DNA of 7,268 nucleotides, taken from NCBI GenBank assembly GCA_020853405.1, contig JADYYZ010000184.1, forward strand, positions 1-7,268, read 5' to 3'. The notes under the pieces were generated by a model. That model worked only from the letters and a program-made list of their open reading frames with translations, did no database searches and had not been told where the DNA came from. The stretch is from Acetobacteraceae bacterium (GTDB lineage Bacteria; Pseudomonadota; Alphaproteobacteria; Acetobacterales; Acetobacteraceae). Within the stretch, counting starts at the first letter, position 1. Every line of letters begins with the position of its first letter. This document shows, one piece after another, positions 1 to 5,834 of the stretch. The translations under genes were made by a program, and so were the position numbers.

Positions 1-783
1 ACCGGGTTCATCGATGCGACGATCGCGCGCTTCGATCGCGAGATCGGCTTCTATGTCGCCTATCTCGACTTCATCGAACCCCTGAAACGCAGCGGACTGC
101 CGTTCTGCCACCCCGGGATATCGCTCGTATCGAAGACGACGAAGGTGGAGGGAGGCTTCGACCTCGCGCTTGCAGCGAAGCGCGCCCCGGAGACGGGGGG
201 GATCGTCGGCAACGATTTCGACCTTTCCGGCCGCGAGCGCCTGCTGGTCGTCTCGGGCCCGAACCAGGGCGGCAAGACGACCTTCGCCCGCATGGTCGGG
301 CAATTGCATTTCCTGGCCGGCCTCGGCTGCCCCGTTCCCGGGAGGTCGGCGCGCCTCTTTCTTCCCGACCGCATCTTCACCCATTTCGAGCGCGAGGAAG
401 ACATCACCAACCTGCGCGGCAAGCTCGAGGACGAGCTCGTCCGGCTGCATGCGAGCTGCGCGACCATCACTCCGGACAGCCTGATCATCCTCAACGAGAT
501 CTTCAATTCGACCAGCCTGGATGACCAGGTCTTCCTCAGCACCGCGATTCTCGGGCGGATCCTGGCCGCCGACGCGATCGGCGTGTGCGTCACCTTCATC
601 GATTCGCTGTCCAGGCTGGGCGATGCGACCGTCAGCATGGTGAGTACGGTCGACCCCGAAGATCCGGCACGGCGAACGTTCAGGATCATCCGCAAACCGG
701 CCGATGGACTGGCCTACGCGCTCTCGCTCGCGCAGAAGCGGGGTGTGACCTACGACCAGCTGCGCAGGAGGATCCGCCCATGA
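1..783 (+). CDS. MutS-like ATPase, first of a tandem pair (5' end outside the window)
   Basis: This is the C-terminal 260 residues of a MutS-family (ABC-type) ATPase; the frame is open from base 1, so the start lies upstream. Visible residues 86-94 form the Walker A loop GPNQGGKTT (Lys92). A signature-like stretch, EREEDITNLRGKLEDEL, follows. The Walker B strand is SLIILNEIF at about 159-167, with Asn165-Glu166 where classical MutS has Asp-Glu. The position aligned with the switch histidine reads F-I-D-S, so the His is absent. The first 80 or so visible residues match the lever/clamp-to-ATPase junction of the downstream paralogue. There is no C-terminal helix-turn-helix; the protein ends at LRRRIRP. 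Its stop overlaps the next gene's ATG, so the two are co-translated and probably act together, perhaps as a heterodimer (inferred). An internal GTG at 145 is not the start, because conserved sequence continues upstream of it. Family assignment is firm; the cellular role is unknown. Confidence 0.9.
   Translation, partial: TGFIDATIARFDREIGFYVAYLDFIEPLKRSGLPFCHPGISLVSKTTKVEGGFDLALAAKRAPETGGIVGNDFDLSGRERLLVVSGPNQGGKTTFARMVGQLHFLAGLGCPVPGRSARLFLPDRIFTHFEREEDITNLRGKLEDELVRLHASCATITPDSLIILNEIFNSTSLDDQVFLSTAILGRILAADAIGVCVTFIDSLSRLGDATVSMVSTVDPEDPARRTFRIIRKPADGLAYALSLAQKRGVTYDQLRRRIRP
766..771 (+). promoter_or_regulatory. Strong Shine-Dalgarno site of the second MutS-like gene
   Basis: A perfect AGGAGG lies 8 bases before the ATG at 780 and inside the last codons of the upstream gene. 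It fixes the start at 780 and excludes the upstream in-frame ATG at 585. With the ATGA stop/start overlap (780-783) it indicates translational coupling and roughly matched production of the two ATPases. Confidence 0.85.
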
Positions 784-2291
784 AGGTGCTCCTGATGCAT
801 CCGGATCGCGCCTTCGAGGCGGAGCCGCCCCCGCCGGAAACCCCGATCCCGTACGCGCAGGATCTCGAGCTCGGGGTGCTGCTCGACGCTGCGGCGGCCG
901 GCGATCGCTATCTCCGCGGCATCATGGAAGCAGCCTGCGCCCGTGCCTGGGACAACGACATGGCGAGCATTCTCCATCGCCAGGCCGTGCTGAAGGACTG
1001 CCTCGCCAATCCGGCCATCGTGCGGCAGTTTTATGCGATCGCGATCGAGCCGTTCAGCCGGGAAAACAGCTGGCGATACAGCCTCTACGGCAGGGATGCC
1101 GCCTCGATGGTGGGCAGCGGCGTGCACACCCTGCAGAGCTGCCTCGGCGTGCTCCGCCGCTTGCGCGACAGCTGCAACCGTCACGCCGGCCGGTTCACGT
1201 CCGTCGGGTTTCGGCGGCTGTTCGCGACGCTCGATCGGGACCTCGACGACGCCTATCTCGAGGCGGCACGTGCCGACCTCGATAACCTGACATTCCGCAA
1301 CGGCCTGCTGCTGAGTGCCGAGGTCGGCGATGGCGGCAAGGCGATGGGCACGATGCTGCGCAGGCCGCAGGCGCGCGATCTGAGCTGGCTGCGTCGCGCC
1401 CTTACGTCCGGGGGCCCCAGTTTTACCTATCAGCTGCACCCGCGCGACGACGCGGGGGCGCAGGCTTTCGCCGAGCTGCAAGGCCGTGGTCTCGGCCTGA
1501 TATCCGATGCGCTGTACCAATCCGCCGGACACGTCCTGGATTTCATCAGGACGCTGCGTGCCGAACTGGCCTTCTATCTTGGCTGCCTCAATCTGAGTGA
1601 ACGCTTCGGGCGGATCGGCGAGGCGGTCGCGTTCCCCGAGCCGCGCGAAGGCCAAGGCCACTTCCGCTGCAGGAACCTGCGCGATGCCTGCCTGGCATTG
1701 ACCATGGGGCGGCCTGTCGTGGGTAACGACATCGATGCCGAGGGCAGGCCGCTGGTCATCATCACCGGCGCCAATCGTGGCGGCAAGACGACATTCCTGC
1801 GCAGTGTGGGCCTGGCCCAGCTGATGACGCAATGCGGCATGTTCGTCACCGCGGACGCGCTGTCGACGTCACTCCATTCCGGCTTGTTCACCCACTGCAA
1901 GCGCGAGGAGGACCGCAGCATGCGGAGCGGCAAGTTCGACGAGGAGCTCGTGCGGATGGACGCCATCGCCAATGCGATCCGCCAGGGCGGCCTGGTGCTG
2001 TTCAACGAGTCGTTCGCGGCGACCAATGAACGCGAAGGCTCGGAGATCGCGCGCCAGATCGTCGGCGCGCTGCTGGAGAACAACGTCACGGTGTTGTTCG
2101 TCTCGCACATGTACGAGTTCGCCAGATCGTTCCTCGATGATCAGCGGGTGCTGTTCCTGCGCGCGGACCGCGGCGAGGACGGCGCGCGAAGCTTCCGCCT
2201 CGTCACCGCCAGGCCGCTTTCCAGGAGTTTCGGGGCCGATCTCTATCGGCGTATCTTCCAGATGCCTTTGGCGGCGCAGGCCGGGCCGTGA
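780..2291 (+). CDS. MutS-like ATPase, second of a tandem pair
   Basis: This is a 503-residue protein of the MutS-related ATPase group. Residues 1 to about 310 are mostly helical-looking sequence that would correspond to the MutS core/lever region. I see no N-terminal mismatch-recognition domain and no Phe-X-Glu motif. The ATPase domain runs from about 315 to the end. Walker A is GANRGGKTT at 330-338 (Lys336). A signature-like segment, KREEDRSMRSGKFDEEL, follows. Walker B is GLVLFNESF with Asn409-Glu410 replacing Asp-Glu. A switch histidine is present at 443 (FVSHMYEF). At about 500 residues it is far shorter than canonical MutS (about 850). It starts at the ATGA overlap with the upstream paralogue, behind AGGAGG. 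The absence of the mismatch-reading domain argues against ordinary mismatch repair. Possible roles include DNA-structure recognition, recombination control or defence, but none is shown by the sequence. Annotation pipelines would probably label it DNA mismatch repair protein MutS. Confidence 0.9.
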   Translation: MKVLLMHPDRAFEAEPPPPETPIPYAQDLELGVLLDAAAAGDRYLRGIMEAACARAWDNDMASILHRQAVLKDCLANPAIVRQFYAIAIEPFSRENSWRYSLYGRDAASMVGSGVHTLQSCLGVLRRLRDSCNRHAGRFTSVGFRRLFATLDRDLDDAYLEAARADLDNLTFRNGLLLSAEVGDGGKAMGTMLRRPQARDLSWLRRALTSGGPSFTYQLHPRDDAGAQAFAELQGRGLGLISDALYQSAGHVLDFIRTLRAELAFYLGCLNLSERFGRIGEAVAFPEPREGQGHFRCRNLRDACLALTMGRPVVGNDIDAEGRPLVIITGANRGGKTTFLRSVGLAQLMTQCGMFVTADALSTSLHSGLFTHCKREEDRSMRSGKFDEELVRMDAIANAIRQGGLVLFNESFAATNEREGSEIARQIVGALLENNVTVLFVSHMYEFARSFLDDQRVLFLRADRGEDGARSFRLVTARPLSRSFGADLYRRIFQMPLAAQAGP

Positions 2292-2348
2292 ATCGGCGAG
2301 GCGCTCCGGCACTGGATGCAAGCCCAAGGGACGCGCTCGCTCTCGGCT

Positions 2349-2378
2349 TTGCCGGCGCGGATCGTGGCCGGCCGGCAA
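2349..2378. repeat. Inverted repeat downstream of the MutS-like pair
   Basis: Perfect 8-bp arms TTGCCGGC and GCCGGCAA (2349-2356 and 2371-2378) are separated by 14 bases. They lie between the second MutS-like stop and the stronger hairpin at 2400. This could be part of a tandem 3' end structure for the operon; no T tract follows. Confidence 0.4.
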
Positions 2379-2399
2379 TGGGCGGCGTGCGGGTCGCAA

Positions 2400-2446
2400 C
2401 GGCGGCGGAAGCTGCCTGCTTCGCGCCGCCGCCTTGCGTTGATTTT
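2400..2446 (+). terminator. Probable intrinsic terminator of the MutS-like operon
   Basis: A 13-bp stem forms from 2400-2412 with 2418-2431, with loop TGCCT and a single bulged G at 2423. Within it, GAAGC/GCTTC closes the loop and CGGCGGCG pairs with CGCCGCCG below. The DNA just after it is unusually T-rich for this window (TTGCGTTGATTTT). It sits 109 bases after the second MutS-like stop, in the convergent gap with the DUF1127 gene. Confidence 0.6.
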
Positions 2447-2463
2447 CTGCCTTGTCGCTGATG

Positions 2464-2486
2464 CTGCCTGTCGGTTCGGCAGGCGG
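2464..2486 (-). terminator. Hairpin just after the DUF1127 stop codon
   Basis: The core stem GCCTGTC/GGCAGGC (2466-2472 with 2478-2484) has the 5-base loop GGTTC and one G-U type pair. It can extend by two further pairs. It begins 4 bases beyond the DUF1127 stop on the minus strand. No T run follows in that direction, so it may be a weak or Rho-assisted terminator or a 3' stabilising hairpin. Confidence 0.4.
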
Positions 2487-2490
2487 CCCC

Positions 2491-2724
2491 TCAGCGCCGC
2501 GTCGGCGTCGGCCCGATGTCCCAGGGCATGCGCCGCGCCTCGCTCACCGCCTGGGAGTGGGTGATGCCGATATCGGCCAGCATGCGCTGGTCCATCTCCA
2601 GGAGCTCGCGGCGGGTGCCGACCGCACGGACCGCTGCCAGCAGGCGGGCGGCGAAGCCCTGCCAGGCGCCGGTGACGCCGGCGAAATCGACGGGGGCGGT
2701 GGTCGGGAGCGGACGGGTTGTCAT
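2491..2724 (-). CDS. DUF1127 domain small protein
   Basis: This 77-residue, Arg-rich protein has the DUF1127 (YjiS-like) motif near its C-terminus. Residues 38-70 run from RRELLEMDQRMLADIGI to the closing RRMPWDI, which is the hallmark Leu-X-X-Met-(Asp/Ser)-Asp-Arg-Met-Leu-X-Asp-Ile-Gly pattern of the family. The N-terminal 35 residues are low-complexity and unlikely to be conserved. The start chosen is the ATG at 2722-2724 (MTTRPLP), because GGAG lies 6 bases upstream of it. In-frame ATGs at 2739 and 2736 and a more distant one at 2814 lack such a site. From established knowledge, some DUF1127 proteins in alphaproteobacteria act as small RNA-binding or protein-binding regulators of stress and nutrient responses; which applies here is unknown. 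The gene diverges from a LysR regulator that may control it. Confidence 0.85.
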   Translation of the reverse strand: MTTRPLPTTAPVDFAGVTGAWQGFAARLLAAVRAVGTRRELLEMDQRMLADIGITHSQAVSEARRMPWDIGPTPTRR

Positions 2725-2794
2725 CGGAAACTCCATCATTCCAGTGTTCGCCGGACCCTTGGCTGGTTGCCGCCGGTGGCTCCGGTATGGCCAA

Positions 2795-2810
2795 GGTGGC
2801 GTGCGCCACC
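2795..2810. promoter_or_regulatory. Perfect inverted repeat in the DUF1127/LysR divergent region
   Basis: GGTGGCG and CGCCACC (7-bp arms, 2-base centre TG) form a 16-bp near-palindrome about midway between the two divergent starts. It could be an operator for the LysR protein or another regulator. It could equally form a hairpin in the DUF1127 5' leader. It does not show the A/T-rich T-N11-A form typical of LysR boxes. Confidence 0.4.
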
Positions 2811-2824
2811 ACATAAGACAAACG

Positions 2825-2859
2825 AATTGATCTGATCGGACAGTTCAGGTAAATTGATC
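2825..2859. repeat. Direct repeat AATTGATC flanking the LysR promoter
   Basis: The octamer AATTGATC occurs at 2825-2832 and 2852-2859, a start-to-start spacing of 27 bases. One copy overlaps the predicted -35 and the other overlaps the -10 of the LysR promoter. A T-N11-A element with TCA/TGA arms (2845-2857) also covers the -10. These are plausible autoregulatory binding sites, but the assignment is inferred. Confidence 0.35.
2827..2855 (+). promoter_or_regulatory. Predicted sigma70 promoter of the LysR gene
   Basis: TTGATC (2827-2832), a 17-base spacer, then TAAATT (2850-2855) is a good match to the -35/-10 consensus in otherwise GC-rich DNA. Transcription would start near 2862, one base before the ATG at 2863, implying a leaderless or near-leaderless mRNA. 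The lack of a convincing Shine-Dalgarno site before that ATG agrees with this. Confidence 0.5.
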
Positions 2860-2862
2860 CGT

Positions 2863-3783
2863 ATGGATGACCCCGCCGCGATCGCCCCGCTGCCCGCGCT
2901 CGACCATGCCCAGCTGCGCGCGTTTGTCGCCGTCGCCGATTCCGGCAGCGTCACCCGCGCCGCCGAGGTGGTCGGCCGCACGCAGTCGGCGGTTTCGATG
3001 CAGATGGGGAAACTCGAGGAGACGCTCGGCCGCAAACTGTTCCGCAAGGAGGGCAGGGGCCTCGTGCTGACCGATCACGGCGTCTACCTGCTGGGCCGTG
3101 CCCGCCAGCTGCTGAGCCTGAACGACGAGATCGTCGCCGGGTTCCGCCAGCCCCGCATGGCCGGCCTGGTGCGGCTCGGCGTGCCCGACGACTATGCGCC
3201 GCGCTTCCTGCCGCCGATCCTGGCCCGCTTCGCCGACGCCTATCCCAATGTCGACGTCGCGGTGGAGTGCGAGACCTCGTCGAGCCTGCGCCGCAAGCTC
3301 GAGAAGGGCGAGCTCGACCTTGCCCTGTGCACGGGAAGCCCGGAACGGCCCGAGGCCGAGCTGGTCTGGAAGGGGCGGCTGGTCTGGGTCGGCCCCGATT
3401 CCTCGCGCCCGGGCGAATGCGGGCTTCTCGCGCGCAACCCGCTGCCGATGGCGTTCGCCCATCCCGGCTGCTCGTGGCGCCGCGCCGCCGAGGCAGAGCT
3501 GAAGCGGATCGGCAGGTCCTATCGCGTCGTCTACATCTCCGACCGGCTGACCGGCCAGCTGGCCGCGGTGCAGGCGGGTATCGCGATCGGGGTGGTCAGC
3601 GACGTGATCGTGCCGCCGGGAACGCGGGTGCTGGGCAAGGCCGACGGGTTGCCGGAACTGCCTGGCTTCGCGATCGCGCTGGAGATCGGCCCGCACGCCA
3701 ACCAGCCGGTGGCGAAGGCGCTCGGCCGCCACATGGCTGACAGTTTCGCTCAGGAAGCCGCGGTGCGCGCCCGCGCCGCCTGA
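2863..3783 (+). CDS. LysR-family transcriptional regulator
   Basis: This 306-residue protein has the standard LysR layout. An N-terminal winged helix-turn-helix spans about 14-73, with the diagnostic segment SVTRAAEVVGRTQSAVSMQM, then GKLEETLGRKLF and a wing ending LVLTDHG. A linker helix follows, then a periplasmic-binding-like effector domain from about 95 to 295 (LVRLGVPDDYAPRFLPPIL onward). The RTQSAVSMQM segment and the LSLNDE stretch resemble the LrhA/HexA-like subgroup, but the effector cannot be inferred. The start at ATG 2863 is preferred; a TTG at 2854 lies within the predicted -10. It is divergent from the DUF1127 gene, 138 bases away. LysR regulators commonly control such a neighbour and themselves, so DUF1127 is the leading candidate target (inferred). 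The next gene, 79 bases downstream on the same strand, has no obvious terminator before it, so read-through is possible. Confidence 0.93.
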   Translation: MDDPAAIAPLPALDHAQLRAFVAVADSGSVTRAAEVVGRTQSAVSMQMGKLEETLGRKLFRKEGRGLVLTDHGVYLLGRARQLLSLNDEIVAGFRQPRMAGLVRLGVPDDYAPRFLPPILARFADAYPNVDVAVECETSSSLRRKLEKGELDLALCTGSPERPEAELVWKGRLVWVGPDSSRPGECGLLARNPLPMAFAHPGCSWRRAAEAELKRIGRSYRVVYISDRLTGQLAAVQAGIAIGVVSDVIVPPGTRVLGKADGLPELPGFAIALEIGPHANQPVAKALGRHMADSFAQEAAVRARAA

Positions 3784-3862
3784 TCGTCACCGGCATTGCG
3801 GGTTGACCGCGCCGGCGGGCCGCGCTGGCGTGGCGGTGGCAACCGTTTCGCGGGGTGCGGGC

Positions 3863-4450
3863 ATGGACGAGGCCGAGAAGCTTGCTGACATCTTTGCCCG
3901 CTCGGCGGCGCTGAAAACCCGCGTCGCCGCCGAGCACGCGGCCGGCATGCTGGCGATGGTCGGGGTGATCGCCGATTGCCTTGCCGCCGGCGGCAAGGTG
4001 TTCTTCTGCGGCAATGGCGGCTCGGCGGCCGATGCGCAGCACCTTGCCACCGAACTGCTGGTGCGGCTGCGCGGCGGGGTCGAGCGGCCGAGCTGGCCGG
4101 CAATCGCGCTGACGCTCGACCCCGCCGCGCTGTCTGCCGGCGGCAATGATTACGGGTTCGAGATGGTCTTCGCGCGCCCGCTGTCGGGGCTGGGCCGCGC
4201 CGGCGACGTGCTGGTGGCGATCACCACCTCCGGCCGCTCGCCGAACGTCGTGCGCGCGCTGGAGGCGGCCGCCGCGCTCGGAATCCGGCGGCTCGGCCTG
4301 CTGGGCGGCAGCGGCCATCCGGCGGCCGGCCTTTGCGAGCATGCGATCGTCGTGCCCAGCAGCGAAACGGCGCGCGTGCAGGAAACCCACATCACGATCG
4401 GCCACGCGCTGCTTGAACTCGTCGAGGACCGCCTGGTCGGGCGCAGCTGA
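3863..4450 (+). CDS. gmhA: Phosphoheptose (sedoheptulose-7-phosphate) isomerase, SIS domain
   Basis: This 195-residue protein matches GmhA in length and motifs. GmhA is a cytosolic enzyme that converts sedoheptulose 7-phosphate to D-glycero-D-manno-heptose 7-phosphate, the first step to activated heptoses. The SIS fold shows FFCGNGGSAADAQH (47-60), ITTSGRSPN (120-128) and RVQETHITIGH (171-181). Family metal/catalytic positions are all present: His60, Glu64, Gln173 and His181. The ATG at 3863 gives the usual family length. A TTG at 3803 would add 20 Ala/Gly-rich residues with no family match. The Shine-Dalgarno is weak (GGGG near 3852). The next heptose genes (hldE, gmhB) are not in the window; a glycosyltransferase and a sugar epimerase follow, so a surface-glycan role is likely. 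A related SIS isomerase with a different sugar phosphate is the main alternative. Confidence 0.88.
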   Translation: MDEAEKLADIFARSAALKTRVAAEHAAGMLAMVGVIADCLAAGGKVFFCGNGGSAADAQHLATELLVRLRGGVERPSWPAIALTLDPAALSAGGNDYGFEMVFARPLSGLGRAGDVLVAITTSGRSPNVVRALEAAAALGIRRLGLLGGSGHPAAGLCEHAIVVPSSETARVQETHITIGHALLELVEDRLVGRS

Positions 4451-4452
4451 GG

Positions 4453-4476
4453 GCGCACGCACGCCGGTGCGTGCGC
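4453..4476 (+). terminator. Perfect 10-bp hairpin 2 bases after the gmhA stop
   Basis: GCGCACGCAC (4453-4462) pairs perfectly with GTGCGTGCGC (4467-4476) around the 4-base loop GCCG. No T tract follows, so this is not a textbook intrinsic terminator. Its strength and position suggest transcription termination or 3'-end protection of the gmhA transcript. Confidence 0.5.
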
Positions 4477-4478
4477 GG

Positions 4479-4511
4479 CGGCGAACGCGGGTGGCGCCAG
4501 CGCGTTCGTCG
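4479..4511. repeat. Second inverted repeat in the gmhA-glycosyltransferase gap
   Basis: The core arms CGAACGCG (4482-4489) and CGCGTTCG (4501-4508) are perfect. They extend to 11 pairs (4479-4489 with 4501-4511) if one G-T wobble is allowed. The 11-base loop itself contains the palindrome TGGCGCCA. It lies 2 bases after the preceding hairpin, forming a tandem structure. Confidence 0.5.
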
Positions 4512-4598
4512 TGTCGGCCACGGCCTGGTTTCACGGATCGTCAAGCATGGCTCTGTTGTCATGGCGCGGCAGCGCGCGCATCCGCCCGCGCCCTGCAC

Positions 4599-4603
4599 GG
4601 AGG
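4599..4603 (+). promoter_or_regulatory. Ribosome-binding site deciding the glycosyltransferase start
   Basis: GGAGG lies 8 bases before the ATG at 4612. Longer in-frame starts (ATG at 4561, GTG at 4471) have no such site, and the GTG lies inside the hairpin arm at 4467-4476. An out-of-frame ATG at 4604 directly follows the site but is not used for this protein. Confidence 0.75.
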
Positions 4604-4611
4604 ATGATTTC

Positions 4612-5730
4612 ATGCGCGTGCTGCATGTGGTTGCCGATGGCGACCCGGGCTGGGCGGCGACCGCCGCGCTGGCGGTGATCGATGCGACGCCGGCGGCACG
4701 CGGCGTGCGCCACGCGCTGGTGACCGAAACCGGCTCGCCGCTGGCCGCCGCGGCCCGCGCGCGCGGAATCCCGACCGCGACCCGTGCCTTCCAGCGCCGC
4801 CGGCGATTCGGTGGCGTGCGGCCGCGCCTGGTCGAGACGGTCTGGGAGATGGCGCCCGATGTGGTGCACGCGCACGGCATCCAGGCCGCCTATGCGGTCC
4901 TGCCCGCGGCGCACTGGCTCGGCCTGCCGATCGTGCTCGCGATGCCGGCGGTGGCCCCGCCGCGCGGATCGTGGCTGGCTCGCCTCGCGCGCCGGATCGA
5001 GCGCGGCCAGGCGGTGCGCGGGGCGGCGGTGCTGCTGTTCGGCACCCGCGCGGCGCTGGCCGAGGCACGCCAGACGGCCCTCGTGCGGGAAGGCAGGCGC
5101 GCCCTGGTGGCGCCGCCGCCGATCGATCTCGCCCTGCTGCCCGAGCGGCGAACGGTCGAACCGGTGCTGCTGCTGCAGGGGCGCATTCACGCTGACTTTC
5201 CCGCAGCCCGCGTGGTTGCGGCGATGCAGGGCGCGCCGGACACGACCAGCCTGTGCGTGCTGGCCGAGGGGCCCGGCGCGGATCAGCTTCGCGAGGCGCT
5301 GTGCGATGCCGGGCTTTCCGATCGGGTCGACTGGCAGGGCCCCCTGGCCCGCCACGAAGCGTTGGCGCGCCTGGCGCGGGCGGCGGCGGTGATCGACCCG
5401 CGCATGGGCAGCGGCGTGCCGATCGGCCTGATCGAGGCGGCGGCCGTCGGCGTGCCCGTGATCGCGCCGGCGCGCACCGCGCTGGTCGAGGCGCTGGGAA
5501 TCGAGGGCATCAGCGAGGCTGCCCCGGACAGCGCCTGGAGCGATCGCGTGCGCGAGGTGCTGGCGGGACGCCACGGCGTGCCGCGCGCGGCGGTGCGTGA
5601 CTGGATCGCCCAGGCGCACGCTGCCGAACAGCATCTGCGTGCCTGGGAAATGGCGGTCGCGACAACGCACGCCGGATTGCCGGCCGCCTCCGGCTTGCGG
5701 CTGCGGGGGCCCGCCGGGCGGGCTGCCTGA
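4612..5730 (+). CDS. GT4-like (GT-B fold) glycosyltransferase
   Basis: This 372-residue protein starts MRVLHVVADGDPGW, typical of the N-terminal Rossmann strand of GT-B glycosyltransferases. An acceptor-side motif, DVVHAHGIQAAYAV, contains His86 and His88. The second domain includes LLLQGRIH, then LCVLAEGPGADQL, and the donor-binding segment PIGLIEAAAVGVPVIA (about 271-286), as in GT4 enzymes. In the usual E-X7-E pair only the second Glu (275) is present; the first position is Ser267. There is no signal peptide or clear membrane segment, so it is probably cytosolic or peripheral at the inner membrane. It would transfer a sugar from a nucleotide donor to a lipid-linked or saccharide acceptor. 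The lies-between position, with a heptose-type isomerase before and a uronic-acid epimerase after, fits polysaccharide assembly. Donor and acceptor cannot be read from the sequence. Sampled rows have very high GC. Confidence 0.85.
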   Translation: MRVLHVVADGDPGWAATAALAVIDATPAARGVRHALVTETGSPLAAAARARGIPTATRAFQRRRRFGGVRPRLVETVWEMAPDVVHAHGIQAAYAVLPAAHWLGLPIVLAMPAVAPPRGSWLARLARRIERGQAVRGAAVLLFGTRAALAEARQTALVREGRRALVAPPPIDLALLPERRTVEPVLLLQGRIHADFPAARVVAAMQGAPDTTSLCVLAEGPGADQLREALCDAGLSDRVDWQGPLARHEALARLARAAAVIDPRMGSGVPIGLIEAAAVGVPVIAPARTALVEALGIEGISEAAPDSAWSDRVREVLAGRHGVPRAAVRDWIAQAHAAEQHLRAWEMAVATTHAGLPAASGLRLRGPAGRAA

Positions 5731-5734
5731 GCCG

Positions 5735-5760
5735 ACCCCGCGGGGTTCCCGCGATCGCGG
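5735..5760. repeat. Two adjacent perfect 12-bp palindromes after the glycosyltransferase
   Basis: ACCCCGCGGGGT (5735-5746) and CCGCGATCGCGG (5749-5760) are each fully self-complementary and are separated by 2 bases. They begin 5 bases after the stop codon. They may form the 3' end of the upstream transcript or bind a dimeric protein. No T tract follows. Confidence 0.45.
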
Positions 5761-5789
5761 TTGCCAGGGGCCGGATGCTCGCCTAGAGC
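5761..5789 (+). promoter_or_regulatory. Possible weak promoter for the epimerase gene
   Basis: TTGCCA (5761-5766) is 5/6 to the -35 consensus and lies 17 bases before TAGAGC (5784-5789), which is a poor -10. Initiation near 5796 would give a leader of about 90 bases that includes the inverted repeats at 5801 and 5835. This is offered only because the gap is long for co-transcribed genes. Confidence 0.25.
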
Positions 5790-5800
5790 AGCTCGCGTGT

Positions 5801-5813
5801 GGCTGGTCCAGCC
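5801..5813. repeat. Short inverted repeat upstream of the epimerase
   Basis: GGCTGG and CCAGCC (6-bp perfect arms) flank a single T. It is the third self-complementary element in the 154-bp gap and lies 71 bases before the epimerase start. Confidence 0.35.
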
Positions 5814-5834
5814 GTTGACGTGAAAACCGCGCCG

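Noticed and set aside
145..147. GTG as the start of the first MutS-like gene
   Set aside because: The 48 codons before it are open and align with the paralogue's region upstream of Walker A, so the gene is truncated by the window edge.
750..1832. Minus-strand open frame opposite the second MutS-like gene (360 codons)
   Set aside because: It overlaps a confidently assigned ATPase, and its residue composition is that of an antisense shadow.
2452..2835. Plus-strand frames opposite the DUF1127 gene
   Set aside because: The minus-strand frame carries the DUF1127 signature and a proper start; the plus-strand translations do not resemble proteins.
2845..3732. Minus-strand open frame opposite the LysR gene (295 codons)
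   Set aside because: It is antisense to a well-supported LysR protein and has no motif of its own.
3803..3805. TTG as the gmhA start
   Set aside because: It would add 20 low-complexity residues outside the family; the ATG at 3863 gives the normal GmhA length.
3596..4534. Minus-strand open frame opposite gmhA and the LysR 3' end
   Set aside because: It spans two well-supported genes on the other strand and has an Arg-rich, motif-free translation.
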